A stretch of DNA of 64,000 bases from Mucilaginibacter conchicola. GTDB taxonomy: Bacteria; Bacteroidota; Bacteroidia; Sphingobacteriales; Sphingobacteriaceae. How positions within the stretch are numbered: the stretch's first letter is position 1; every line of letters begins with the position of its first letter. Positions 52,931 through 61,215 of this stretch are shown here, in pieces. The stretch covers positions 496,001-560,000 of the forward strand of contig NZ_QWDC01000003.1 in assembly GCF_003432115.1 (NCBI RefSeq), written 5' to 3'. Below the pieces are notes generated by a model. The model was not told where the DNA came from, ran no database searches, and saw only the letters and a program-made list of their open reading frames with translations. The position numbers were made by a program, and so were the translations under genes.

Positions 52931-54070
52931 ATGAAATTCGCAACTAAAGCTATACACGCAGGGCAGGAGCCCGATCCAACTACCGGCGCTATTATGACGC
53001 CGATATACCAGACATCTACTTACTGGCAGAAATCGCCGGGAGATAATAAAGGTTACGAGTACTCGCGCGGTACCAACCCAACCCGCAAGGCTTTGGAAGA
53101 TTGCCTTGCAGCTTTAGAGAATGCTAAATATGGTTTGGCATTCTCGAGCGGAATGGGTGCTACTGATGCGGTGATGAAGCTATTAAAGCCGGGCGATGAG
53201 GTGATTACCGGTAACGATCTTTACGGCGGCTCGTACCGTATCTTTACCAAGATATATGCTAACTACGGTATTAAGTTCCACTTTCTGGACCTTAAGGATC
53301 CGGAAATCATCAAAGAATACATCAACGATAAAACCCGTTTGGTTTGGATAGAGACACCAACTAACCCAACCATGCAGATAGTTGATATTGAGGCAGTAGG
53401 TAAGATAGCTAAAGCCAGCAACCTGTTATTTGTGGTTGACAATACCTTTGCATCGCCGTACCTGCAAAACCCTATCGATTTTGGGGCTGATATTGTAATG
53501 CATTCGGTAACCAAATACATTGGCGGCCACAGTGATGTGGTAATGGGTGCATTGATGATGAATGATGAAGAGTTGTACAAGCAGCTTTGGTTTATCTATA
53601 ACGCTTGCGGTGCTACACCGGGCCCTATGGATAGCTTCCTGGTGCTGCGCGGTATAAAAACCCTGCACCTGCGTATGAAAGCGCATTGCGAGAACGGCCG
53701 CCAGGTAGCTGAATTTTTGAAAGATCATCCACGTGTTGAGAAAATATACTGGCCGGGCTTTGCTGATTCGCCAAACCACGAAGTGGCCAAGAACCAGATG
53801 CGCGATTTTGGTGGTATGATCTCAATCGTTTTGAAAGACGCCGATCTGCAGGAAACCTTCCGCATAGCATCATCATTTAAAGTATTTTCACTGGCCGAGT
53901 CGTTAGGTGGTGTGGAGTCACTGATCAATCACCCTGTAAGCATGACCCACGGCAGCATCCCAAAAGCTGAACGCGATAAAGCAGGTGTGGTAGATAACCT
54001 GCTGCGTTTAAGCGTAGGTGTTGAAGACATTGAAGACCTGTTAGAGGATCTGAAACAAGCGCTGGCGTAA
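52931..54070 (+). CDS. metB: Cystathionine gamma-synthase (transsulfuration PLP enzyme)
   Basis: The 379-aa protein has the Cys/Met metabolism fold: TGAIMTPIYQTSTYWQ, YEYSRGTNPTRKALEDCLAALE, FSSGMGATDAVMKLL, VWIETPTNPTMQI and the PLP-binding lysine in MHSVTKYIGGHSDV. It could be a synthase or a gamma-lyase; the name metB follows the closest general pattern. It begins within a few bases of the repeat at 52908. Confidence 0.85.
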   Translation: MKFATKAIHAGQEPDPTTGAIMTPIYQTSTYWQKSPGDNKGYEYSRGTNPTRKALEDCLAALENAKYGLAFSSGMGATDAVMKLLKPGDEVITGNDLYGGSYRIFTKIYANYGIKFHFLDLKDPEIIKEYINDKTRLVWIETPTNPTMQIVDIEAVGKIAKASNLLFVVDNTFASPYLQNPIDFGADIVMHSVTKYIGGHSDVVMGALMMNDEELYKQLWFIYNACGATPGPMDSFLVLRGIKTLHLRMKAHCENGRQVAEFLKDHPRVEKIYWPGFADSPNHEVAKNQMRDFGGMISIVLKDADLQETFRIASSFKVFSLAESLGGVESLINHPVSMTHGSIPKAERDKAGVVDNLLRLSVGVEDIEDLLEDLKQALA

Positions 54071-54072
54071 GT

Positions 54073-54150
54073 AAGAATCAAGATATAAGAGTCAAGAGCC
54101 AAGACGGCAGGAATTTTTTTTCTTGTTTCTTGGCTCTTGTTTCTTGAATC
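54073..54150. repeat. Inverted repeat of CAAGAGCCAAGA/TCTTGGCTCTTG words
   Basis: AAGAATCAAGATATAAGAG and GTCAAGAGCCAAGAC (54073-54104) and TCTTGTTTCTTGGCTCTTG (54121-54139, with further word to 54150) form an imperfect hairpin with a GC-poor loop. It fills the gap between metB and the TIGR02757 gene. Confidence 0.7.
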
Positions 54151-54156
54151 CATATT

Positions 54157-54948
54157 ATGAACGAGAATTTAAAATCTTTCCTCGACGAAAAGGTAGCTCA
54201 ATACAACCGCCCCGAGTTTATTGCGAACGACCCGATTGTGATTCCGCATCTGTTCGGCAAAAAACAGGATATCGAGATCATGGGATTTTGGGCGGCTACA
54301 CTTGCCTGGGGGCAGCGCGTAACCATCATCAAAAAGTGCAAAGAACTTATCGAACTGATGGATGGCGCCCCTTATGATTTCATCATGAACCATGAGGAGC
54401 CTGATCTGAAAAAGCTGCTGCACTTTAAACACCGTACTTTTAACGATATAGATACGCTGTATTTTATTGCGTTCTTCAGGTACCATTACGAGAACTATGC
54501 AAGTTTAGAGGATGCATTTGTACCCACCGACGGTAATTACTCCCCCTTTAGGGGACTGGGGGGCTTCCGTTCCTATTTCTTTTCCCTACCTGATCATCCG
54601 CACCGTACCATGAAACATGTATCATCGCCTGCGCAAAAATCAACCTGCAAGCGTTTAAATATGTTTCTCCGCTGGATGGTGCGTAAGGATGATACCGGTG
54701 TTGACTTCGGCATCTGGAACAAAATAAAACCGACCGACCTGATATGTCCCTGCGACCTGCATGTAGACCGTGTAGCCCGCAAACTCAAACTCATCACCCG
54801 CAAACAAACCGACTGGCAAACCGCAGTTGAACTAACGGAAAACCTTCGCCAGCTTGATCCGTTAGATCCTGTTAAATATGATTTTGCGCTTTTTGGCCTT
54901 GGTATCGAAGAACGGTGGGGAATTGAGGGGATCTTGCCTGAGTTGTAG
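54157..54948 (+). CDS. TIGR02757-family protein
   Basis: The 263-aa protein has the sequence of the TIGR02757 family: NDPIVIPHLFGKKQDIEIMGFWAATLAWG, FNDIDTLYFIAFFRYHYE, SPAQKSTCKRLNMFLRWMVRKDDTGVDFGIW and PCDLHVDRVARKLKL with LDPVKYDFALFGLGI. This resembles a helix-hairpin-helix DNA-glycosylase-type fold; no enzymatic activity is established to my knowledge. Soluble, no signal peptide. Confidence 0.87.
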   Translation: MNENLKSFLDEKVAQYNRPEFIANDPIVIPHLFGKKQDIEIMGFWAATLAWGQRVTIIKKCKELIELMDGAPYDFIMNHEEPDLKKLLHFKHRTFNDIDTLYFIAFFRYHYENYASLEDAFVPTDGNYSPFRGLGGFRSYFFSLPDHPHRTMKHVSSPAQKSTCKRLNMFLRWMVRKDDTGVDFGIWNKIKPTDLICPCDLHVDRVARKLKLITRKQTDWQTAVELTENLRQLDPLDPVKYDFALFGLGIEERWGIEGILPEL

Positions 54949-54965
54949 GAGAAATCTATATGCAA

Positions 54966-55048
54966 CGTCATGCTGAACTTGTTTCGGCACCCCATCAGAG
55001 AGTCTTTTGGATTTGCTCGTGAGATGCCGAAATAAATTCGGCATGACG
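54966..55048. repeat. 24-bp-arm inverted repeat (dispersed MITE-like element)
   Basis: The left arm (54966-54989) starts CGTCATGCTGAA and the right arm (55025-55048) ends TTCGGCATGACG; the two are inverted near-complements of 24 nt with about 35 nt between. The word CATGCTGAA...TTCAGCATG is widespread in bacteria of this group as an intergenic repeat. Confidence 0.7.
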
Positions 55049-55072
55049 AAAGTAAGGTGTATCTTACATAAT

Positions 55073-55444
55073 ATGGCATCAGAAGAATACCAACTCTCAA
55101 CCTTTACCAACGGCAAAAGCGAGATCACCCTCACGCTCTTCAATCAATTTATAAACGAATTTGCCAAAGTTGGCAGCGTTGAAGTTGTGCCGCTGAAAAG
55201 CATGATAGCCATGGATAACGGGCATAGGCGAATTGCCTGGATAACGCAGTTGGGCAAAAATTTTGTGCACGTGGTTTTCCCTTTTAAGCAAGAGTATGCG
55301 GATAATCTTTGCTTCCAGAAAATTGCACAGGTGCCGGGGCAACAGCAGTACAATCATCACTTAAGATTATTTAATCTTAATGATATAAATGAAGAGGTGA
55401 GGGGATTTATGAGACTTGCTTATCAGGAAGAAAACGCATTATAA
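55073..55444 (+). CDS. Hypothetical protein (DUF5655-like)
   Basis: The 123-aa protein begins MASEEYQLSTFTNGKSEIT. It contains ITQLGKNFVHVVFPFKQEYADNL and RLFNLNDINEEVRGFMRLAYQ, resembling the DUF5655 domain found next to nuclease or helicase-type proteins. The frame is open upstream to 55007, but that part is the inverted repeat, so the ATG at 55073 is preferred. Confidence 0.68.
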   Translation: MASEEYQLSTFTNGKSEITLTLFNQFINEFAKVGSVEVVPLKSMIAMDNGHRRIAWITQLGKNFVHVVFPFKQEYADNLCFQKIAQVPGQQQYNHHLRLFNLNDINEEVRGFMRLAYQEENAL

Positions 55445-55463
55445 ACAAGTCTCTATCAGGTGT

Positions 55464-55742
55464 TTATTTAACGCCGTTTACATGCTCAACCACAACTGTG
55501 GGCTGTTGTATGCCTTCATCTATCCTCACCAGTTTGCCATCAACAAAGTAGTAATAAAGAAGGTCGCCCGTGGCTGTGGTCTTTTTATAGACAGTTCGTT
55601 CTGTCGATTTTTCGGCCAGCTCGATAAGCATTTTGTTCTTTCGGGTAAACTCAGCCTCGGAGGTACCCAACGGGTAATTGTTTTTTAGCGAACATCCGCA
55701 GGCAGCAATACACACCAGCAGGATAAATATAGATCTTCTCAT
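55464..55742 (-). CDS. Small hypothetical lipoprotein
   Basis: The 92-aa protein has a lipoprotein signal with lipobox AACGC (lipidated Cys17; residues 1-16 hydrophobic). The mature part contains YKKTTATGDLLYYYFVDGKLVRIDEG, a strand pattern seen in small outer-membrane-associated lipoproteins. Function unknown. Convergent with the preceding gene. Confidence 0.7.
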   Translation of the reverse strand: MRRSIFILLVCIAACGCSLKNNYPLGTSEAEFTRKNKMLIELAEKSTERTVYKKTTATGDLLYYYFVDGKLVRIDEGIQQPTVVVEHVNGVK

Positions 55743-55816
55743 AAAGCGTAGGTAATTTATGTTGGTATGACCACGCCTTCATAAGATAGTTTAATCTTTT
55801 TTTCCTATTATTTTTG

Positions 55817-56875
55817 TTACGCTTCCTGGTTAAAAAATACCTTGTAATAGTTCATTGCCTTGCCGTCGTCAAATCCTCTCTCTATCAGGTCCTTATTGCC
55901 GTGAATGTAGATGTGGAAGTTCTTATCAAGTTTTAAAATGCTTTTATAAACCTTGGCTTGCTTTTTAACAGCATTGTCTGATATCTCGAAAGTATCGTTA
56001 ATGCGGGTATCAAATTCTTCTTCGTAACTGCTTTTAAAATTTTTGAATGATTCAATAGCCTCAGGGTTACTGATCACTTCTTCAGCAAATTCATCAATAT
56101 CAAAAGTTTCTTTTTCTTTAAAGTATTTCATGGAACGATTAAGCAGATCTATCTTATCCGCTTTGGTCATCTCAAACTCCTCGTCGAGCTTGTTGGTGAC
56201 AAAATTTTTGTATACGCCTAAGGCATTGCTGGTTTGGTTAAAACTATCGTTACGGATCTTTAACTGCAGGAACTCATCTTTCCAGTAAACTGCTGCATCT
56301 TGCCCGCCGGTGGCTTTATCCACCACCACTACTTTGTAGCCGTTCTCTTTTTCAACATTGAAGATCAGTACCCCTTTATCAAGTTTGTTAATATTGATGG
56401 CGTCCTGTTCGTAATCAACACTAAAGCCGCCCTGATCTGGATATACTTTCAGATAAGTTTCCTTATTTTCTGACTTGAATATGCCGATGGCATCAAGCAA
56501 TTCGCCCTCTATTTGTACTTTATTAAAATACACTACGTAAAGTTCGCCACCTTTAATGTTTGGGTGGGTACTTGATGCGTACAGGTGTTTTGCTATCTGC
56601 TCAGATGCTTCGTGAAATTTGGTTTTATCATCAAAAACATCCGTTGTAAAATGGTGGATCTCGTTAAGGGCCAGGTCGTCGCTGCTATGCATCAGGTGAT
56701 AAACTTCATTTGCTTTTTCAAACGGCTTCAGAAAATATTGCAACAAGAGCGGGCCTATCACATCATCCTTAAGTTCAAGAGGCTGAGGCGAAAGCGCATA
56801 CATTTCGCCTTGCGATTGGTTGCCAACGTGATGAACGGATATTGTATCCAACGAAGCTTCAAAAAAAGTTACCAT
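55817..56875 (-). CDS. Nucleoid-associated protein (NdpA/YejK-like)
   Basis: The 352-aa protein begins MVTFFEASLDTISVHHVGNQ and contains YFLKPFEKANEVYHLMHSSDDLALNEIHHFTTDVFDD and GGELYVVYFNKVQIEGELLDAIGIFKSENKETYLKV, features of the NA37/NdpA family, which associates with the nucleoid and is a target of phage inhibitors. The ATG at 56875 is preferred over an upstream in-frame start. Confidence 0.85.
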   Translation of the reverse strand: MVTFFEASLDTISVHHVGNQSQGEMYALSPQPLELKDDVIGPLLLQYFLKPFEKANEVYHLMHSSDDLALNEIHHFTTDVFDDKTKFHEASEQIAKHLYASSTHPNIKGGELYVVYFNKVQIEGELLDAIGIFKSENKETYLKVYPDQGGFSVDYEQDAININKLDKGVLIFNVEKENGYKVVVVDKATGGQDAAVYWKDEFLQLKIRNDSFNQTSNALGVYKNFVTNKLDEEFEMTKADKIDLLNRSMKYFKEKETFDIDEFAEEVISNPEAIESFKNFKSSYEEEFDTRINDTFEISDNAVKKQAKVYKSILKLDKNFHIYIHGNKDLIERGFDDGKAMNYYKVFFNQEA

Positions 56876-56897
56876 AGTAATGCGAAGGTAAATATTT

Positions 56898-57030
56898 GTC
56901 ATTGAGTGACTGGCGATTATTTTTCAACGCCTGCTGACGAGAATATGACTTAGGAAGATTGCGCCGAAATACCGATTTTTGCCTGATGTTATTGGCACTG
57001 ACCCAATGACCCAACGACTCAATGACCCAA
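56898..57030. repeat. Inverted repeat of CAATGACCCA words reaching the mnmE start
   Basis: GTCATTGAGTGACTGG (56898-56913) is mirrored by CCAATGACCCAACGACTC and AATGACCCAA (57003-57030). Tandem CAATGACCCA words include the mnmE ATG at 57022. Confidence 0.65.
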
Positions 57031-58386
57031 ACAGAAGATACCATAGTAGCCCTTGCAACGCCGAGCGGCGCAGGTGCCATAGGCGTTATCCGTCTATCAG
57101 GCCCCGATGCAATTACTATTGCCAACAGCGTGTTTAAAGGAAAAGACCTCACTAAACAGGCTACGCATACGCTGCACTACGGCAGTATTATTGACGGCGA
57201 ACTGATATTGGATGAGGTAGTGATATCGTTGTTTGTAGGCCCTAAGTCGTACACGCGCGAAAACGTGATAGAGATATCATGCCATGGATCTAACTATATT
57301 ATTGAGTCGATTATCAAATTGCTGATAAAAAAAGGAGCGAGGGCGGCAAAGGCAGGAGAGTTTACACTGAGGGCATTTCTGAATGGACAACTCGATCTTT
57401 CACAAGCCGAAGCCGTTGCCGATCTGATCGCATCCAACTCAAAGGCATCGCAACAAATAGCTTTGCAGCAACTGCGCGGTGGTTTTAGTAACCAATTGGC
57501 GCAACTGCGCGAACAACTGGTGCAGTTTGCATCGTTGATTGAGTTGGAACTTGATTTTGCTGAAGAAGATGTAGAGTTTGCCAATCGCGACCAGCTGAAA
57601 CAGTTGATACACACTATTACACGCATCATCGGCAGCTTGATACAATCCTTTGAGCTGGGCAACGCTATCAAAAATGGTGTAAATACCGTTATAGCAGGCA
57701 GGCCCAACGCAGGTAAATCTACTTTACTGAATGCACTCTTAAACGAAGAACGCGCGATAGTAAGCCACATAGCCGGTACTACCCGCGACACGATAGAAGA
57801 GGTGTTGAATATCCAAGGTATCAATTTCAGGCTAATAGATACCGCCGGTATCCGCGAAGCTACAGATACCATTGAGCAGATAGGGGTGCAGCGCACGATG
57901 GAGAAGATAAGCCAGTCGGCCTTGCTGATCTATGTTTTTGATGCTGCTCAAATTACCATTGAAGAACTAAACAATGACCTCGAAAGCCTGCAAACACCCG
58001 GCGTTACCATGTTGGTAGTAGCCAACAAAGCCGACCTGCTAAGCAACGAGCAACTGCTAAACTTACCGCATACCGATAAAGCCATCATTATCTCTGCAAA
58101 AGAGAAACAACATATTGATGAACTAAAATCGAAAATCTATCACGCAGCCATCAAAGAACAACTAAGCGGCCACGAAACCCTTGTAACCAACATACGCCAC
58201 CTCGAAGCACTCCAAAAAACCGAAGAATCGTTAACCCGGGTACTTGACGGAATGGATACAGTAACCTCAGATTTCCTTTCCATGGATATCAAACAAGCAC
58301 TCCACTACCTCGGCGAGATCACCGGTGCTGTTACTACTGATGATTTGTTAGAGAATATATTTAGTAAGTTTTGTATCGGCAAGTGA
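57022..58386 (+). CDS. mnmE: tRNA modification GTPase MnmE (TrmE)
   Basis: The 454-aa protein has an N-terminal folate-binding domain (EDTIVALATPSGAGAIGVIRLSG), a helical domain and an inserted G domain: G1 GRPNAGKSTLLNALL, G3 DTAG, G4 NKAD. It ends FCIGK with the catalytic Cys. With MnmG it makes the C5 modification of wobble uridine in tRNA. The annotated ATG lies inside a low-complexity word repeat. Its last 18 nt are a plausible island attachment site. Confidence 0.97.
   Translation: MTQTEDTIVALATPSGAGAIGVIRLSGPDAITIANSVFKGKDLTKQATHTLHYGSIIDGELILDEVVISLFVGPKSYTRENVIEISCHGSNYIIESIIKLLIKKGARAAKAGEFTLRAFLNGQLDLSQAEAVADLIASNSKASQQIALQQLRGGFSNQLAQLREQLVQFASLIELELDFAEEDVEFANRDQLKQLIHTITRIIGSLIQSFELGNAIKNGVNTVIAGRPNAGKSTLLNALLNEERAIVSHIAGTTRDTIEEVLNIQGINFRLIDTAGIREATDTIEQIGVQRTMEKISQSALLIYVFDAAQITIEELNNDLESLQTPGVTMLVVANKADLLSNEQLLNLPHTDKAIIISAKEKQHIDELKSKIYHAAIKEQLSGHETLVTNIRHLEALQKTEESLTRVLDGMDTVTSDFLSMDIKQALHYLGEITGAVTTDDLLENIFSKFCIGK
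58369..58386. other. Candidate attachment site at the 3' end of mnmE
   Basis: TTTTGTATCGGCAAGTGA encodes FCIGK-stop. The corresponding 18-nt 3' end of trmE/mnmE is the attB of Salmonella genomic island 1 (known), and here an HTH/tyrosine recombinase pair follows within 413 nt. No second copy is seen in this window, so any right end would lie outside it. Confidence 0.4.
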
Positions 58387-58798
58387 TCCCTCCAAACAAC
58401 CAAAAACACTGACAACTTACGATAAATAAACACCTTATTGTTAATAAGTTATGTCTTTTTTCCTTGTCCAAAATCTTGGATAATTGGCGATGTATTTCTT
58501 ACTTTTGTTACGTTTTTGTAACGCAAATCAGAAAATTTACCGAACAAAAAATTTGGGGAGAAATTAAGTCGCTTATATACTCTTATTTCCGCTTATTGCG
58601 CCTTATATACGCCTAATTGACCTAATAAATGGGGTTATTACTACAGATGATTAATTACCCCAATCATCGGTAGTTATGACGCCGGTTATTTCCCCAGTAG
58701 GAGATAATAATCTGATAATTAATGTTTTGTAGGTGGCGAAATTATCGCCCTGGGAATTCTTTACCCGAATTTTGGCAAAGATTTAAAAGGCTTTCAAG
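58387..58798. other. Repeat-rich gap between mnmE and the recombinase module
   Basis: This 412-nt AT-rich gap holds no gene. I see GTTAC-TTTTT-GTAAC-type palindromes near 58508, direct repeats of GCTTATATAC at 58571 and GCCTTATATAC at 58600, and an inverted repeat pair at 58637-58652 and 58662-58677 (14 of 16 positions match). Such repeats could be recombinase or HTH-protein binding sites. Confidence 0.55.
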
Positions 58799-59356
58799 AT
58801 GAGTTCGAATTTTACAGTAAATAGGCTATGTATCCAGTGCGGAAATGTTTTCGTTGCTAAAACAACTGTCACGAAATTCTGCAGCAAGCTTTGTACAAAA
58901 AGGAATAGTAAACAGCGCAAAAGGGAGACAAGTATGGCCTCGATGAACGAGGCTGTAAAAAAAGTGATTGAAGCAAATGAGTCTGATCCTACCAATGGTG
59001 AGTTCCTGAATGTCAAAGCCGCTGCAAAGTTGCTGAAGGCTTCGGATAAAATGATTTACCATCTGATTAATATTGGTAAACTAAACGCAATCAATCTGTC
59101 GAAAAGAAAAACACTTGTTTACCGAAAGGATATCGACAAGTTATTTGAACTGCCGCCGGTAGTTCAACTGAAGGAGCTCAAACCTCCACCTATCTCAAAA
59201 TGCTATAATATGAGCGAAGCGCAGCAGAAATTCAATATTTCTGAGAAAGCGCTTTTCGAGATCATTAAACGTAATAATCTGTTCAAGTTTCAGGATGGCT
59301 GGTATACTTATGTTGCCAAAGCAGACCTTGACAAGATTTTTAACCTAAACAATTAA
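58799..59356 (+). CDS. Zinc-ribbon plus HTH (MerR/excisionase-like) protein
   Basis: The 185-aa protein has an N-terminal CxxC(11,14)-CxxxC(28,32) zinc-ribbon-like pattern, a short linker, a DNA-binding helix-turn-helix of the excisionase type (about 60-115, LNVKAAAKLLKASDKMIYHLINIGKLNAINLSKRKTLVYRKDID) and a second similar half (about 130-180, MSEAQQKFNISEKALFEIIKRN). It is separated from the integrase by one base, a typical accessory of Bacteroidota mobile elements. Confidence 0.75.
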   Translation: MSSNFTVNRLCIQCGNVFVAKTTVTKFCSKLCTKRNSKQRKRETSMASMNEAVKKVIEANESDPTNGEFLNVKAAAKLLKASDKMIYHLINIGKLNAINLSKRKTLVYRKDIDKLFELPPVVQLKELKPPPISKCYNMSEAQQKFNISEKALFEIIKRNNLFKFQDGWYTYVAKADLDKIFNLNN

Positions 59357-59357
59357 T

Positions 59358-60488
59358 ATGGCCAAAGTACACATCAGAAAGCGTGCATTATCAAATGATC
59401 GGCATTCCATTTACCTGGATTTTTCACCGCCTTTACGAAATAAGAAAACAGGCAAGCCTCAACGGTTTGAACGCCTGGATGTATTTCTGTATGACAAACC
59501 TTCTAATCATCTGGAACGCCGGCATAATTCCGAAACAATGGAACTGGTGGAAAATCTCAGGGCGAACAGGCTTTTAGATATACAGAATAGGAAATATGGG
59601 TTTATATCGGATCGTGACAGATCCGCTAACTTTGTCGACTTTTTTAAGCAATTCATTTGTTCCAAGACGAGATCAGAGTGTGACAACAATGCCATGTCCT
59701 ATCGTTATTTTGTTGCTTTTGCCGGGCATGATGTGATATTCAATGATCTTGAGGAGTTTTTCTGCGAGGATTATAAGCACTTTCTGCTAAGTGGTCCAGG
59801 TATAAGTCGAAGGGGGCGCCCCATCAGTAGAAACACTGCAGCAAACTATTTTGCAAAATTCAGAAGCGCCCTCGAACGGGCATATAAAAAAGGGCTGATA
59901 ACCACAGATCTTAAAAGTCAGGTCGATCCTATCAAGCTGAAGGAAACACATCGGGAACAACTGGAACTCGAAGAGTTTCAATCACTGGTTGATACGCCTT
60001 GTAAATCTGACCTTATCAAACGTGCTGCAATTTTTTCCGGTTTAACGGGCTTACGCTTCTCCGATGTCCAAACGCTTATATGGGGTGAAGTAAGAGGCGC
60101 TTCGGGTAAATATTATTTACAGTTTACGCAGGAAAAAACGGAAGGGGCGGAGATCTTGCCAATATCTGATCAGGCGGTCAAGATCCTGGGAAAACGCGGA
60201 GAACCTGGTCACCGTTGTTTTCATAATCTTCACTATTCAAGTCTTAAACCTTGTTTTAAAGACTGGATGCCGAGAGCCGGAATCGAAAAGAATATCACCT
60301 TCCACAGTTTCAGACATACTTTCGCTACGTTGCAATTGGAACTTGGAACAGAATTATTGACTGTGTCAAAAATGCTCGGTCACAAAAGCATAAAAACGAC
60401 ACTGATCTATACGAAAGTGAAAGATAAAATGAAGATCGAAGCGGCGGGAAGAATCCGGTTGAACCTTAAAAATATTAAAGCGATATAG
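59358..60488 (+). CDS. Tyrosine recombinase/integrase
   Basis: The 376-aa protein has an N-terminal arm-binding region (about 1-90), a SAM-like core-binding domain (about 95-185), and a catalytic domain with Arg233 (GLTGLRFSDVQ), the H-x-x-R pair His316/Arg319 (ITFHSFRHTFATLQL), His342 (LGHKSI) and nucleophile Tyr351 (IYTKV). All key residues are present, so it appears functional. It is coupled to the HTH protein upstream and placed just after mnmE. Confidence 0.95.
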   Translation: MAKVHIRKRALSNDRHSIYLDFSPPLRNKKTGKPQRFERLDVFLYDKPSNHLERRHNSETMELVENLRANRLLDIQNRKYGFISDRDRSANFVDFFKQFICSKTRSECDNNAMSYRYFVAFAGHDVIFNDLEEFFCEDYKHFLLSGPGISRRGRPISRNTAANYFAKFRSALERAYKKGLITTDLKSQVDPIKLKETHREQLELEEFQSLVDTPCKSDLIKRAAIFSGLTGLRFSDVQTLIWGEVRGASGKYYLQFTQEKTEGAEILPISDQAVKILGKRGEPGHRCFHNLHYSSLKPCFKDWMPRAGIEKNITFHSFRHTFATLQLELGTELLTVSKMLGHKSIKTTLIYTKVKDKMKIEAAGRIRLNLKNIKAI

Positions 60489-60719
60489 GATTTATTATAA
60501 TTGTTTAGAAGCATTGATTTAGAATAAATAGTATGTCTTCGGCAAACGCTTTGTATCTAAAGTTTATCCTTTATATAAATTTGATTTGAGGTTAATTATT
60601 CGTTGTCAGAAATACGTAGAAACTAATTGCTGTAATTTTATTATTCAATACAAAGCAATGATCAACGAAGATAATTCTAAGATCTAACAACATTGACGGT
60701 TGTTTCGTGTTCCTCGGTT

Positions 60720-61178
60720 ATGATTATTATCAACAATTTTGAAGAGTACCAGTCCTATGCCGGTAAAGACCTCGGGGTATCAGATTGGCATACCATCGAT
60801 CAGGAACAGATCAACCGCTTCGCTGATGCAACACTTGACCACCAATGGATACATACCGATCCACAAAAAGCCGCAGAGCAGGGAGCGTTCAAATCAACGA
60901 TCGCACACGGCTATTTGACCTTGTCACTGATCCCTTACCTATGGAAACAGATCGCTGAGATCCGCAATATAAAAATGGAGATCAACTACGGTGTAGAGCG
61001 GCTCAAGTTCGGACAGCCGGTTTTGGTAAATGACGCCGTGCAGCTTCAGGCCAAACTGCATTCCATTGTTAACCTGCGCGGCGTAGCTAAAGTAGTTATA
61101 GAGGCAACACTCCATATCAAAGGGCAAAATAAACCCGCTTACAATGGTGATGTGGTATTTTTATATCATTTCGAGTAA
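60720..61178 (+). CDS. MaoC-family (R)-specific enoyl-CoA hydratase-like protein
   Basis: The 152-aa hot-dog-fold protein has the hydratase-2 motif FADATLDHQWIHTDPQKAAEQGAFKSTIAHGYLTLSLIPYL with catalytic Asp and His. Family members hydrate trans-2-enoyl-CoA in fatty-acid or polyhydroxyalkanoate metabolism. The ATG at 60720 is preferred over one nine codons upstream. Codon usage here is richer in GC-ending codons than upstream genes, hinting at a different origin (impression, not computed). Confidence 0.88.
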   Translation: MIIINNFEEYQSYAGKDLGVSDWHTIDQEQINRFADATLDHQWIHTDPQKAAEQGAFKSTIAHGYLTLSLIPYLWKQIAEIRNIKMEINYGVERLKFGQPVLVNDAVQLQAKLHSIVNLRGVAKVVIEATLHIKGQNKPAYNGDVVFLYHFE

Positions 61179-61215
61179 CCTGAGTTTAAATATTAACGCC
61201 CTTCTTTAGATAAAC

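Noticed and set aside
55007..55072. Extension of the DUF5655-like protein through the inverted repeat
   Set aside because: The added residues are the translated hairpin; ATG at 55073 fits better.
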